From positions 1 through 64,000 of the forward strand of contig NZ_PDHM01000021.1 of the NCBI RefSeq assembly GCF_002573715.1: a stretch of DNA of 64,000 nucleotides. Reading direction: 5' to 3'. The notes beneath the pieces are model-generated. The model ran no database searches. It was not told where the DNA came from and saw only the letters and a program-made list of their open reading frames with translations. Both the position numbers and the translations under genes were made by a program. Source of the DNA: Paenibacillus sp. EZ-K15. GTDB lineage: Bacteria > Bacillota > Bacilli > Paenibacillales > Paenibacillaceae. Positions 26,127 through 35,295 of the stretch are shown here, in pieces. Position 1 is the stretch's first letter; the number at the start of each line of letters is the position of its first letter.

Positions 26127-26960
26127 TTACCGCTCGTTTTTTGTCTGATACAGATACAGCGTAATCGGGGCGAAAATAGCGATAATCACCACGCAGACCC
26201 CGATTCCGATCATGATCACAGGCATGGTTGCCGTGCCGTTCATCAGTCCCCTGACGGTGGTTGCCGCCATGCTGATCGGATTCAGATCGATGAGAATGCC
26301 CGTCCATTTCGGCATCGTCGACGAATCCACCAGAATATTGCTGGCAAACAGCAGCGGGTATATCGCGATCATGCTGGACCCCGATACCGTCTCCGGCCGT
26401 TTGGCCACGACGCCGATCAGTGCAAATATCCAGCTGACGCTGAATGCAAAAAATAGGATGAAAGCAATGGCGAGTACAATTTGGATGACGCTGCCCTCGG
26501 GGTGGAAGCCCAGCGCAAGCCCTGTACCCAGAGCAACGATAACGCCGACCGTATAGCGTAAACCATCCGTCACGATGGAACCAAGCACGGAGGCGGGCTG
26601 CCAAAAGGGCAGCGTTCGAAAACGATTGTATACCCCTTTGGTAATATCTGAGCATATCGTGGTTCCGCTATACACCGTCATGGGAACGACTGTCAGGATC
26701 AGAATGCCGGGCAATAGGAATTGAATATAAGCCCCGGTTGACCCGGCCATTGCTCCTCCGAACAAGTAACTAAATATGAGCAGCAGCAGAACCGGCGACA
26801 GAACCGCGTCCATCACCAGACCAAATCCGTTATCCTTGGTATGCTGCCAGGTTCTCCACATAAAAATTCGAATTGCCGTCAGGGCATTGGGAGGATCAGT
26901 ATCAGCTTGGCGAACAGGCAGCACGCCGTCCTTATTCGCTGTATGTTGGCTCACACTCAT
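26127..26960 (-). CDS. DrrB-like ABC-2 permease
   Basis: This 277-residue ABC-2 membrane subunit has six predicted membrane segments and the characteristic DITKGVYNRFRTLPFWQP loop (about 108-125). It overlaps the upstream ATPase gene by 4 bases (ATGA). It is paralogous to the 8733-9524 permease in the same window but clearly diverged. Probably exports a hydrophobic compound with its ATPase partner. Confidence 0.87.
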   Translation of the reverse strand: MSVSQHTANKDGVLPVRQADTDPPNALTAIRIFMWRTWQHTKDNGFGLVMDAVLSPVLLLLIFSYLFGGAMAGSTGAYIQFLLPGILILTVVPMTVYSGTTICSDITKGVYNRFRTLPFWQPASVLGSIVTDGLRYTVGVIVALGTGLALGFHPEGSVIQIVLAIAFILFFAFSVSWIFALIGVVAKRPETVSGSSMIAIYPLLFASNILVDSSTMPKWTGILIDLNPISMAATTVRGLMNGTATMPVIMIGIGVCVVIIAIFAPITLYLYQTKNER

Positions 26961-27913
26961 GGAGTACCTCTGCCTCCCTTCGACTTCGCGTGGGTCAGTG
27001 ACAGAAAGACCTCGTCCAGACTCGGTTCGCTTAAGGCGAAATGTTCAATGGCGAACCCGTTCTTCATCAGCGTACAAAGGGCCTGATTCGCAGCACTTGC
27101 ATCCTTCACCGGAATCTTATGTACCAACGGATGATCGTCCTGCAATACGTTCAGCGCGTGTTCCTCGTTTAACAAAGTACCCAGCTTGCGCTGATCGACC
27201 AGTTCGATGAATTGGATGGTTAACGTTCTGTTGCCAACGGAAGCCTTCAATTGCCGGGGCGTCCCTTCCGCAATCAAACTCCCCTTATCCATCACGGCAA
27301 TCCGGTCCGCCAACTGATCGGCTTCTTCCAGATATTGCGTCGTCAATAGCACGGTGGTTCCCCGCTTCAAGAGAGACCTTACAACTTCCCACACTTGAAT
27401 GCGGCTTTGCGGATCGAGGCCAGTTGTCGGCTCATCCAGAAAAATAACGTCGGGCTCGGTAACGATACTGGCGGCAATATCGAGCCGTCTCCGCATCCCG
27501 CCAGAGTAATGCAACACCGCGCGGTCCTTCGCTTCGCCGAGTCCAAACGATTCGATCAGCTCCTCGCTTACGGATCGAGCCATTTTCGTCGAATAACCGT
27601 AAAGCCTTGAAATCAGCTTTAAATTCTGAAGACCGGAGAGTCCTTCATCCAGTGCTGCAAACTGGCCTGTCAGGCTAATCTTTCTCCGAACGTTCCGGGC
27701 ATTGCCCACGATATCAAGCCCAACCACGCTTGCGAAACCCCCATCCGGCTTAACTAGAGTGGATAACATATGGATGGTGGTTGTTTTTCCAGCTCCGTTC
27801 GGACCTAACAAGGCAAATAGCTCTCCTTGTTCCACTCGCAGATCGATTCCTCGAACGACCTCCATGCCGTTGTAAGATTTGCGAAGCTCCTTCGTTTCAA
27901 TGGCGTAAGGCAA
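26957..27913 (-). CDS. DrrA-like ABC transporter ATP-binding protein
   Basis: This 318-residue ATPase has Walker A GPNGAGKTT (37-45), signature YSGGM (136-140) and Walker B VIFLDE (156-161), plus the DrrA-type C-terminal extension ending PSLDEVFLSLT. It starts at a TTG (27913) with GGAGGAG nine bases upstream; nearby ATG and GTG codons are out of frame. The reductase gene ends 61 bases upstream with no terminator visible, so this pair may be the distal part of a WYL regulator-reductase-exporter operon. Confidence 0.87.
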   Translation of the reverse strand: MPYAIETKELRKSYNGMEVVRGIDLRVEQGELFALLGPNGAGKTTTIHMLSTLVKPDGGFASVVGLDIVGNARNVRRKISLTGQFAALDEGLSGLQNLKLISRLYGYSTKMARSVSEELIESFGLGEAKDRAVLHYSGGMRRRLDIAASIVTEPDVIFLDEPTTGLDPQSRIQVWEVVRSLLKRGTTVLLTTQYLEEADQLADRIAVMDKGSLIAEGTPRQLKASVGNRTLTIQFIELVDQRKLGTLLNEEHALNVLQDDHPLVHKIPVKDASAANQALCTLMKNGFAIEHFALSEPSLDEVFLSLTHAKSKGGRGTP

Positions 27914-27974
27914 GTTTCACAACTCCTCCTCTTTCTATAAATACCGACCTACAGTATGCCATGCTGGCTTATTC

Positions 27975-28793
27975 TTAAAAATCGTCCAAATGATCACGGA
28001 CCCAATCAGCAAGCGTGGCTGCCGGCCGCCCCGTGACCTGCTCTACCGTCGGCAATACCGTATAACCAATCTCGGGCGGATTTTTTCCCATTTGCACAAA
28101 AAATTCAATCGACTCCTCGTCATAGCCTTGCGCTCTCCATTTATCCCTCGCCTGTTCCTCGGTCAGTTCCACAAAGCGGATGTCCTTGCCTGTTACCTCG
28201 CTTATAATCCGAACCGCTTCTGTTCGCGAGTGGGCTTCCGGTCCCGTAAGGAAATATTCTTGGCCATGGTGACCTTCCTCAAGAAGTGCGGCGACGGCAA
28301 CGCGCGCGATATCGGCTTCATGTATTCTCGCACTCAGCGCATGACCGAACGGCTCGCGGACGACCCCCTCTGTGCGGATCGACTCCTGCCAATCGACCAG
28401 AATATTTGCCATAAATTCGCCTGGCTTGAGCAAGGTCCATTCCATTCCGCTGTCTCGAAGGGCAGCTTCGACAGGACCTTCTTCATAGCCCACCAATACG
28501 GTTACCCGCTTTATGCCTGCCTTCTCGGCAAGCTCAATAATCCGCGGATCCGTCTGCAGGGTCCCGTATGCCTCATCACTGGAGATGATCAAATGCAGGG
28601 CCGTCACGCCTTGCATGGCGGGGATCAGGCTATCCGGGTCATTGAGATTCCCGGCAACCACCTGGACGCCCTCCGGCACTTTCGCTTGCTGCGGATTGCG
28701 TGAGATCGCTCTTACTTCTATACCTTGCTGAACAAGTTGCTGCACGATGTGCTTTCCAACGGTACCTGTAGCGCCTGTTACCAAAATCGTCAT
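27975..28793 (-). CDS. NmrA-like NAD(P)-binding reductase (atypical SDR)
   Basis: This 272-residue Rossmann protein begins MTILVTGATGTVGKHIVQQL, the TGxxGxxG dinucleotide motif of atypical SDRs. It lacks the YxxxK catalytic pair and matches the NmrA/quinone-oxidoreductase-like group (QorB-like), which reduce quinones or sense NADP(H). A hydrophobic substrate cap lies after residue 130. AAGGAGG precedes the ATG. It follows the WYL regulator by 53 bases and is probably in its operon. Confidence 0.82.
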   Translation of the reverse strand: MTILVTGATGTVGKHIVQQLVQQGIEVRAISRNPQQAKVPEGVQVVAGNLNDPDSLIPAMQGVTALHLIISSDEAYGTLQTDPRIIELAEKAGIKRVTVLVGYEEGPVEAALRDSGMEWTLLKPGEFMANILVDWQESIRTEGVVREPFGHALSARIHEADIARVAVAALLEEGHHGQEYFLTGPEAHSRTEAVRIISEVTGKDIRFVELTEEQARDKWRAQGYDEESIEFFVQMGKNPPEIGYTVLPTVEQVTGRPAATLADWVRDHLDDF

Positions 28794-28846
28794 ATGGAAC
28801 TTCCTCCTTGAGCGTTGATTTAAGATTCATATTGTTGGATTGTTCA

Positions 28847-29737
28847 TCATTCATAACGTTTACGTATTTCCTCCAGCTCCTGCAGCAGATCTTCTTTCAG
28901 TTCCGGCGGGGAGATAATCTCCACCTTGGAACCGTAGCTTAAGATCACCGAGATGGCATAAGCTTTGGTGTAAAAAACAGTTTGGACATCAAGAAGTCCT
29001 TCGCCGGAGATGAAGGCCTCCGGAAATTGCTCGGTCACCCGCGGTCCGGCGGAAGAATCGAAACGGAGATGAGCCTGTATACCCTGCACCGCCTCCTGAT
29101 CCTCCCGCGCCAGGTTTCCTCTTGGGAGGAACGTGTCGTTGGATACTTCAAGACTGGATATGCGCGATACTCTGAAGATTCGTTTCGCCTGCTTTAACAA
29201 GCAGTAAGCCTCCAAATACCACACCCCTTGTTCCCAGTACAGCTGGAGCGGCTCCACTTGCCGCTCCGAGCAGCTGCCGGATGTGCTCGTATACTGAAGG
29301 GTCATCAGGTTCGAGCGTTCAATGGCATTTAGAATGGGCTGAACCCACGCCCGCTCATGTTCCGACGTGCTCATATCGAATAGGATTTGTTCATGACATC
29401 CTCCGTTCAACAGGGCAGGCTGCAAGGTTCCAAGCTTATTCATGATGGTGGTGTATCTCCCCTTCACAGTCCCTTCGATGCCCTTCAAAAGATTGTAGAT
29501 CGTCAAAAAGTCATCAACGGAGAAGTGCTGCCTCGTCAGATAGAACCCGTTCATCAATTCAAAGCCGCCATCCGCACCGGGATAGGAAGCAACCGGAATG
29601 CCGGCCTGATTAATGAGGTCCACATCGCGGTAGATCGTACGAACCGAGACTTCATACCGGGCGGCAAGCGTCGTGGCTGTCACTCTTTTTTTGGTCAACA
29701 ATTCCATCGTAATGCCTAGCAGCCTGTCGAGTTTCAT
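28847..29737 (-). CDS. HTH-WYL transcriptional regulator, YafY type
   Basis: This 296-residue regulator has a DeoR-type helix-turn-helix (4-55: LLTKKRVTATTLAARYEVSVRTIYRDV) and a WYL domain (about 135-215, with YWEQGVWYLEAYCLLKQAKRIFRVSRI), followed by a WCX-like end. The ATG at 29737 is chosen because GAGGAGTG lies 8 bases upstream. The reading frame is open for another 108 codons upstream but that stretch overlaps the operator and terminator and lacks homology. An 11-bp inverted repeat 58 bases before the start is a strong autoregulatory operator candidate. The reductase and exporter genes follow on the same strand. Confidence 0.85.
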   Translation of the reverse strand: MKLDRLLGITMELLTKKRVTATTLAARYEVSVRTIYRDVDLINQAGIPVASYPGADGGFELMNGFYLTRQHFSVDDFLTIYNLLKGIEGTVKGRYTTIMNKLGTLQPALLNGGCHEQILFDMSTSEHERAWVQPILNAIERSNLMTLQYTSTSGSCSERQVEPLQLYWEQGVWYLEAYCLLKQAKRIFRVSRISSLEVSNDTFLPRGNLAREDQEAVQGIQAHLRFDSSAGPRVTEQFPEAFISGEGLLDVQTVFYTKAYAISVILSYGSKVEIISPPELKEDLLQELEEIRKRYE

Positions 29738-29794
29738 CGTTAACACTCCTCGCGTTTCGTACTTTTTGACTTCTGAATCGAATGATAAATCATA

Positions 29795-29821
29795 AATCCT
29801 GACATCTAGTATGTCAGGATT
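29795..29821. promoter_or_regulatory. Perfect 11-bp inverted repeat upstream of WYL regulator operon
   Basis: AATCCTGACAT and ATGTCAGGATT flank a CTAGT spacer. It lies 58-84 bases upstream of the regulator start codon, in the expected promoter position, and lacks a T run, so it is an operator rather than a terminator. Confidence 0.65.
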
Positions 29822-29885
29822 AAATAACGTTCCTGATGGAATGGGGATTATTTTTTTATGAAAAGTAGTAGATGAGGTGGGATAA

Positions 29886-29912
29886 CAAAAAAAGCTCCGT
29901 ATTACGGAGCTT
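29886..29912 (-). terminator. Terminator after metallo-hydrolase gene
   Basis: On the minus strand AAGCTCCGT-AAT-ACGGAGCTT forms a 9-bp stem with a 3-base loop followed by seven T residues. It is about 100 bases past the stop. Confidence 0.8.
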
Positions 29913-30008
29913 CCTGCATAGATTATATCATGTTCAAACTGTCTAACTACTACTGAAAGCATCGGCTGACGGTTAGCTTTTACCACTGCTATGTCGAGCT
30001 GTTGCGTA

Positions 30009-30767
30009 TTACGCTTTCCATTCGACCCATTCGCCATCCTGCGGAATTTCCATTGGTGCACGCAGACCTTCCGCTGCCAGACGACCGGATAGCTCCTCTC
30101 TTGTCACAAGGCAGTGATTGATGGCTTCCATATGGACCGCAACCGCCTTTGTGTAGGGAGCATAACGCAGCAGTTCGATCACATCGTCCTCATCCATGAT
30201 GATCGGATCTCCCGTGAGAAACCGGGCACCGCCGGCGTTGACCACCGTCATATCAGGCTTGTGGGCATCCAAAACTTCTTTCACTTCATCACACCAGATG
30301 GTATCGCCTGCTATATACAGAGTCGGCTGTCCTTCTGCTTTTAAAATAAAACCGGATACCTGCCCCATCATCTGACCGATCTCACCCGTGCCGTGATGAC
30401 CGCCAGTTCGGATTATCGTAACCCCTTCATATTCCAGGGTTTCCTGGACTGCCGTCACCGACGTAAAGCCTTGCGATGCCAAGGTATCCTCATCTCCTGG
30501 TTGACACAGGATCGGCGTCGTCTTTGGCAGTGCATCCATAGCAGCTTGATCCCAGTGATCCGGGTGCAGGTGCGTGACCAGCACCACATCCGGACGGAGC
30601 TTGTCAGCCATGGAGAACGGCAGCGGCACAAGCGGATTCCGTCTGTCATTCGCAGTGTTAATGACCGGCGGGTTTGCCTTGGCATCGCTAAACATCGGAT
30701 CGACCAGCAGTTCAAGATGGGCATACTGTATTCTTAACGTAGCATTACGTATAAGCTGAAGTTTCAC
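30009..30767 (-). CDS. Metallo-beta-lactamase-fold hydrolase (UlaG-like)
   Basis: This 252-residue hydrolase has the metal-binding motif THLHPDHWD (about 65-73), a second ligand region GGHHGTGEIG (about 121-130) and the Asp ligand in IAGDTIWC (about 153-160). It resembles UlaG-type lactonases and related phosphodiesterase-like proteins; the substrate is unknown. It starts at a GTG (30767) with AAAGGGG upstream. It is divergent from an Lrp/AsnC regulator that probably controls it. Confidence 0.82.
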   Translation of the reverse strand: MKLQLIRNATLRIQYAHLELLVDPMFSDAKANPPVINTANDRRNPLVPLPFSMADKLRPDVVLVTHLHPDHWDQAAMDALPKTTPILCQPGDEDTLASQGFTSVTAVQETLEYEGVTIIRTGGHHGTGEIGQMMGQVSGFILKAEGQPTLYIAGDTIWCDEVKEVLDAHKPDMTVVNAGGARFLTGDPIIMDEDDVIELLRYAPYTKAVAVHMEAINHCLVTREELSGRLAAEGLRAPMEIPQDGEWVEWKA

Positions 30768-30840
30768 TTTTATTTCCCCTTTGTTTCATTTAATATGGTT
30801 CTGAACCCATTATAGAGTACGCTAATATTCCCGCCTACAG

Positions 30841-30882
30841 CTTCATGAAAGAAATTAGAGGGACTCACTTTCATCGTGAAAG
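30841..30882. promoter_or_regulatory. Possible Lrp-type boxes between divergent genes
   Basis: CTTCATGAAAG (30841-30851) and the perfect dyad CTTTCA-TCG-TGAAAG (30868-30882) repeat a TTCA..TGAA theme between the metallo-hydrolase and Lrp genes. The second overlaps the ribosome site of the Lrp gene, which would allow autoregulation. Confidence 0.4.
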
Positions 30883-30891
30883 GAAATGACC

Positions 30892-31323
30892 ATGCCAAGC
30901 GCTCATGAACTAGACGAAGTCGATCTTCGCATTTTACATCACCTGCTGGAGGATGCGAGTCTGTCTCACAAAGCCATCGGACAACAGGTACATTTGACAG
31001 GTCAAGCCGTCGGGGCCCGTGTTCGGAAGCTGCAGGATCTGGGAGTCATTGAAGGCTTTACGCTGCGCTGGAATCCGGACAAAATCGGTCTGACGGTTCA
31101 TGCGTTTATTACCATGTTTATGGTGTTAAACACGGCTCATTCCGCCTTTGTCTCCTTTGTTCAGTCACATGACATGGTCGCCGAAACCCATCGCGTCAGT
31201 GGTGAAGGCTGTTATTGGTTAAGAGTACGGGCCAGCTCACCCAAAGAATTGAATGATTTTCTGGAAGAGCTTCTGAAGTACGGCAATTATAAAGTCAGCC
31301 TGTCCATTGATCAGGTGAAATAA
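30892..31323 (+). CDS. Lrp/AsnC-family transcriptional regulator
   Basis: This 143-residue regulator has an N-terminal helix-turn-helix (about 8-55: DLRILHHLLEDASLSHKAIGQQVHLTGQAVGARVRKLQDLGVIEGF) and a C-terminal RAM/AsnC ligand domain (about 65-143). The ATG at 30892 is preferred to 30886 because AAAGGA is seven bases upstream. Probably regulates the divergent metallo-hydrolase and senses an amino acid or related small molecule. Confidence 0.85.
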   Translation: MPSAHELDEVDLRILHHLLEDASLSHKAIGQQVHLTGQAVGARVRKLQDLGVIEGFTLRWNPDKIGLTVHAFITMFMVLNTAHSAFVSFVQSHDMVAETHRVSGEGCYWLRVRASSPKELNDFLEELLKYGNYKVSLSIDQVK

Positions 31324-31366
31324 AAAAGAAGAAGCCGCGGATCCACGAGATCGGCGGTTTCTTCTT
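31324..31366 (+). terminator. Terminator after Lrp gene
   Basis: AAGAAGAAGCCGC pairs with GCGGTTTCTTCTT around a 15-base loop, immediately past the stop codon. It may also serve the convergent oxidoreductase gene. Confidence 0.7.
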
Positions 31367-31415
31367 GGTATCTATTGTGAATTTTTCATATGATGTATTT
31401 TTAATATGATTTCAT

Positions 31416-32687
31416 TTATTTCACCGCGTTTTCTTCCGCCATCAATTCCCGCGCATATTCGTTCAAATTGATGGATTGGCCGTGATTCAGCCTCGATTTC
31501 TCTGCCGCGAACGCAATCAGATGGCTCCGCACGGAGGCACTGGCCGACGTCAGGCTCTCCTGCCCGTTATAGCTCCGAACCTCCTTCAGGAAGCTGGCCA
31601 CAATTCCGCTGTCGCCCCCGCCATGTCCGCTGGACTGCGAAGGAATCGTAATCTCTGTTTTCTGTCCAGTCAGGAAATCGTAAACCGTAATCTTGCCTTC
31701 CTCACCACGAAGCTCGCCGCGGGTGCCCATGATCTGAATTCTGCGCTCCTGTTCATACGTGAATCCGCACATGCTGAACATCGCGGTGGCACCGCCCTCA
31801 AACTCCATGTTGACGACCTGATGATCGACCACATTGTTATCGCTCCGATATACGCAGCGGCCATAGTCCGTATCGCGAAGCCCTTGAATGATGTTCGGCT
31901 TGGTCAGCTCCTGGGTGAAATGCCCCGCCCATCCCTTGTACTGATCGCTCAAGTAAAACCGGGGTGCCGAATATGGACAGGTTGGTTCTACCTGGCAATC
32001 GAGGCAGCGGTCGGCCGAACCTTCGGGGGCCTGCTCCTCCCGGAAATGCATCAGGGAGCCAAACGAAGTAACCTGCGTACACGGCCGGTCCATCAGCCAC
32101 GACAGCACATCCATATCATGGCAGGATTTGGCCAATATCATCGGGCTGGCCTTGTCGGAGTTATTCCAGTTCCCCCGCACAAAGCTGTGCGCGATATGCC
32201 AGTATCCCACATTCTCGTTCAGCTGGATCGAAGCCACCTCACCGATGGTCCCCTCCTGAATCACGCGTTTGATGGTACTCCAAAAAGGGGTATATCTCAG
32301 AACATGGCATATGGTCAGCAGCCGGTTGTTGCGAATGGCCGCCTGCTCCATCTCAAGACACTCCTTCGGTTCCGGAGACATCGGTTTCTCCAGAAGCACG
32401 TGATACTGTTTCTCCAGTGCTTGCATGGTTGGACCATAGTGCATGCGATCCTGTGTACAGATGACGGCGATATCGGCAAGGCAGGGCTCCGCCAGCAGCG
32501 GCTCCCAGGATTCATAACACCGTTCCGGCGGAATTCCATGCTTCTCGGCAAAACGGATTCGCCGCGCCGGATCGGCCTCGGCCACGGCCACGAAGGTCAG
32601 CTCATGCGGATAATCCAGGGCATAGGGGGCATAACCTCCGGCGCCGCGCGCGCCTGCCCCGATCAATATGGCTTTCATTTGTGTCAT
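31416..32687 (-). CDS. Gfo/Idh/MocA-family oxidoreductase
   Basis: This 423-residue NAD(P)-dependent sugar dehydrogenase-like protein has the Rossmann motif GAGARGAGG (about 10-18), the LLEKPMSPEPKE segment (about 94-106, with the EKP motif) and the C-terminal catalytic/substrate domain, including a Cys-rich insertion CLDCQVEPTCPYSAP near 228. AAAGGAGCG precedes the ATG. It is the last gene of the Lpl-type importer operon and probably processes the imported sugar or uronate. Confidence 0.85.
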   Translation of the reverse strand: MTQMKAILIGAGARGAGGYAPYALDYPHELTFVAVAEADPARRIRFAEKHGIPPERCYESWEPLLAEPCLADIAVICTQDRMHYGPTMQALEKQYHVLLEKPMSPEPKECLEMEQAAIRNNRLLTICHVLRYTPFWSTIKRVIQEGTIGEVASIQLNENVGYWHIAHSFVRGNWNNSDKASPMILAKSCHDMDVLSWLMDRPCTQVTSFGSLMHFREEQAPEGSADRCLDCQVEPTCPYSAPRFYLSDQYKGWAGHFTQELTKPNIIQGLRDTDYGRCVYRSDNNVVDHQVVNMEFEGGATAMFSMCGFTYEQERRIQIMGTRGELRGEEGKITVYDFLTGQKTEITIPSQSSGHGGGDSGIVASFLKEVRSYNGQESLTSASASVRSHLIAFAAEKSRLNHGQSINLNEYARELMAEENAVK

Positions 32688-32720
32688 ATCGTGTCGCTCC
32701 TTTTTATGTTTAGGTACTCT

Positions 32721-34343
32721 CTATTCGGCGTAACGATCTGCCGCGGACTGGTAAATGGCCAGATAGCGGTCCACTCCCATTTTTTGCAGGGTGGCTACAT
32801 ACTCGTCCCAGTTATCAAAGGACTCGTTGCCGGCAATAAATTTATCCCTCATCTCATCCACGTACGTGTTAATGTCGGTCTGAATGCCGGTAAGCTCGGA
32901 CTGTTCCTCGGCCGTAAAATTAAACGGCGGCCAGACTTTGTCTTGAGGGATGACATACGGCTCCGCTTTTTTCGCGTTCTCCACAGAAGTCGGCAGGCCT
33001 TCCGCTCCTTTAAAATACTTCTGCGTTACAAAACCTGGGTAGTATCCGCCAGGCCAAATCAGGTACTGCCCTACCGCCTGGTCCAGATTAAGTCCTTCCG
33101 GGTTATTCTTAATATCGTCCACATAATCCACATTGCCGTCTGCATCTTCCGTATACGTTTCATCTTCCCAGCCCATGAAGAACATGCGGATGCCTTCGTC
33201 GCTGTAGAAGTAATCCATCCAGCGGATCAGCGCGGCCGGATTCTTCGCTTTGTCTGTCAGGACAAACATCCCGATATTGCCCAGGGGTGAGCCCGTAGCG
33301 CTGAACATCTGATCGCCGTGCGGTCCCTTCAATACGGGAAGCCCCACATAACCCTTCTGGTTATAAATGGCGACCGGGTCCACGTTATCTACTACCCCGA
33401 GGAGCCCTTCCATTCCCTTCGCGTCCACTTCCGTGCTCTGAACGGACATGATGTCCTGCTCCAGCAGGCCGTCCTTATACAGCTTGTTCACGAACTGAAG
33501 CAGTTCTTTGTACCTCGGATCAGACGGAATAAAACAGACCTTTCCGCTCTCTGGATCGGTATCGAAGTTAATGTTGGAAGTCCCGTTATAATTCAGGCCA
33601 AATGAACCGCGCAAGTAGTTTACGATGCCGGCCGTTTTGACGCCACCCCAGGCGTATTCATCCTTCTGGCCGTTTCCGTTCGGATCCTCCTCCTTGAATG
33701 CCTTCAGCATGTTGTAGAATTCATCCAGCGTCTGCGGCTCGGCAATCCCAAGCTTTGTGAGCCACTCCGAATTCACCCAAGGCGTTCCGTACAACACGGA
33801 ACGAAACTCCGGATCATACAGCGTCGGCAGCCCGTAAATGTTGCCATCCGGCATCGTGATCCCCTTCTCGATCACCGGGTACTTCTCCATCAACGCCTTG
33901 AAATTCGGCGCGTATTGATCGATCAGATCATTCAGCGGGATAAAAGCTCCCTGCTTGCCGTATTTCAGCAAGTCCGCCCTTGGGAAGGCGGAGGCGTAAA
34001 ACATTTCCGGATAATCGCCGCCGGCGAGTAGCAGGTTCCGCTTTTCCGCCAAATTGTCTTTTTGCACCGTGTCCCACTTGACCTGGATATTCGTCGTTTT
34101 CTCATATTCCTGCCACAGCTTGATGCTGTTCCAGTCCGCGTTGGCAAAGAACTTTCCGGCAAAACCGGTCACCGTTATCTTGTCACTGACAATCGGAAAC
34201 CCGGTCTCATTAATCGCTGATTTCCCTTCACCCGCGGAGTCCGATTCAGCCGTTCCTCCCGTGCCTTTTGAACTGCAGCCCACCGCCAGCGATACCGACA
34301 ACATGCAGGTCAATAGAAGACTTCCCCATTGCTTCAGCTTCAT
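32721..34343 (-). CDS. LplA-type solute-binding lipoprotein
   Basis: This 540-residue extracellular binding protein has a lipobox LAVGCSS near residue 22, so it should be anchored outside the membrane. The length, the WDTVQKDNLAEKRNLLLAGGDYPEM motif and the aromatic-rich C-terminus are typical of LplA/YtcQ binding proteins used by Paenibacillaceae and Bacillaceae for plant-derived oligosaccharides, often rhamnogalacturonan fragments. The ATG at 34343 is chosen over 34364 because GGGGAGG is in place. It lies downstream of its two permease genes. Confidence 0.87.
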   Translation of the reverse strand: MKLKQWGSLLLTCMLSVSLAVGCSSKGTGGTAESDSAGEGKSAINETGFPIVSDKITVTGFAGKFFANADWNSIKLWQEYEKTTNIQVKWDTVQKDNLAEKRNLLLAGGDYPEMFYASAFPRADLLKYGKQGAFIPLNDLIDQYAPNFKALMEKYPVIEKGITMPDGNIYGLPTLYDPEFRSVLYGTPWVNSEWLTKLGIAEPQTLDEFYNMLKAFKEEDPNGNGQKDEYAWGGVKTAGIVNYLRGSFGLNYNGTSNINFDTDPESGKVCFIPSDPRYKELLQFVNKLYKDGLLEQDIMSVQSTEVDAKGMEGLLGVVDNVDPVAIYNQKGYVGLPVLKGPHGDQMFSATGSPLGNIGMFVLTDKAKNPAALIRWMDYFYSDEGIRMFFMGWEDETYTEDADGNVDYVDDIKNNPEGLNLDQAVGQYLIWPGGYYPGFVTQKYFKGAEGLPTSVENAKKAEPYVIPQDKVWPPFNFTAEEQSELTGIQTDINTYVDEMRDKFIAGNESFDNWDEYVATLQKMGVDRYLAIYQSAADRYAE

Positions 34344-34391
34344 CCGTAATCCTCCCCTTTTCATGTTCCATCCATATATCCATGCAAGGAA

Positions 34392-35276
34392 TTATCCTTT
34401 GATGGCCCCAATCATCACGCCTTTGACAAAATACCGCTGCAGGAACGGATAGAGCGCCAGCACCGGAAGATTAGCCACGACCAGCACCGCGTATTTAATG
34501 CCTTCCACTTCCCTTTGCTGCTTAATCGCCGATTCGGTCGACATTTTGACCATGTCGTTCGTTTGTCCCTGAATCAGAATTTCGCGCAGGATGAGCTGCA
34601 GCGGAAATTTATCTTTATCCGATAAATACAGAAGTGCATTGAAGAACGCATTCCAATGACCGACCGCATAGAACAAAATAGTCACCGCGATAATCGGCAT
34701 GGACAGCGGCAGTATAATCCGGGTCAAAATTTTAATATTCGAGCAGCCATCGATCGTCGCCGCCTCCTGCAGCTCACCGGGTATGGACTGCTGAAAGAAG
34801 GTGCGCATAATGATGATGTTCCAGATGGATACCGCATTCGGGATAATCATGACCCAGAGCGTGTTCAGCATGCCGAGGTTCTTGATCAGCAAATACGTCG
34901 GAATGAGTCCTCCGCTGAAAAACATCGTGAAGACCAGCAGCGCCATGATCGCATTTCGCCCGACAAAATCCTTCCGGGACAGCGGATAGGCCGCAAGGAT
35001 GGTCATCGTGAGATTAATGAATGTGCCCAGCGATGTATACACCAGCGTGTTGGTAAAACCGCTAATAATATCCTTGTTCTGAAATATTTTCACATAGGAA
35101 TTCAAGTTGACTCCCTTGGGCCACAGCAGCATCTCGCCCCGTAGAACCGCCTGTGGGTCGCTAAACGATGCGCTAAGCACAAAGACCAGCGGGTACATGA
35201 CAATGATGGTGACCAGGATCAGAATCGTATAGTTGATAACATTAAAAATGCGGTCCCCTCTGGTTTCAATTTGCAT
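34392..35276 (-). CDS. LplC-type carbohydrate permease
   Basis: This 294-residue permease of the CUT1/LplC group has six predicted membrane segments. The EAA loop is ELQEAATIDGCSNIKILTRIILPLSMP around residue 165, and the end FVKGVMIGAIKG is diagnostic of LplC/YtcP proteins. It works with the LplB-type permease encoded upstream and the LplA-type binding protein downstream. GAGGGGAG precedes the ATG. No ATPase gene is present, so a shared ATPase is expected. Confidence 0.88.
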   Translation of the reverse strand: MQIETRGDRIFNVINYTILILVTIIVMYPLVFVLSASFSDPQAVLRGEMLLWPKGVNLNSYVKIFQNKDIISGFTNTLVYTSLGTFINLTMTILAAYPLSRKDFVGRNAIMALLVFTMFFSGGLIPTYLLIKNLGMLNTLWVMIIPNAVSIWNIIIMRTFFQQSIPGELQEAATIDGCSNIKILTRIILPLSMPIIAVTILFYAVGHWNAFFNALLYLSDKDKFPLQLILREILIQGQTNDMVKMSTESAIKQQREVEGIKYAVLVVANLPVLALYPFLQRYFVKGVMIGAIKG

Positions 35277-35295
35277 GCTTCTTTTACTCCCCTCT

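Noticed and set aside
29738..30061. 108-codon N-terminal extension of the second WYL regulator
   Set aside because: It reads through an operator-like inverted repeat and a terminator; the internal ATG at 29737 has a good ribosome site and gives the family-typical start.
31476..33290. 604-codon plus-strand reading frame antisense to the Gfo/Idh/MocA and binding-protein genes
   Set aside because: It spans two clearly real genes on the other strand, has no recognisable domain and arises from their codon bias.
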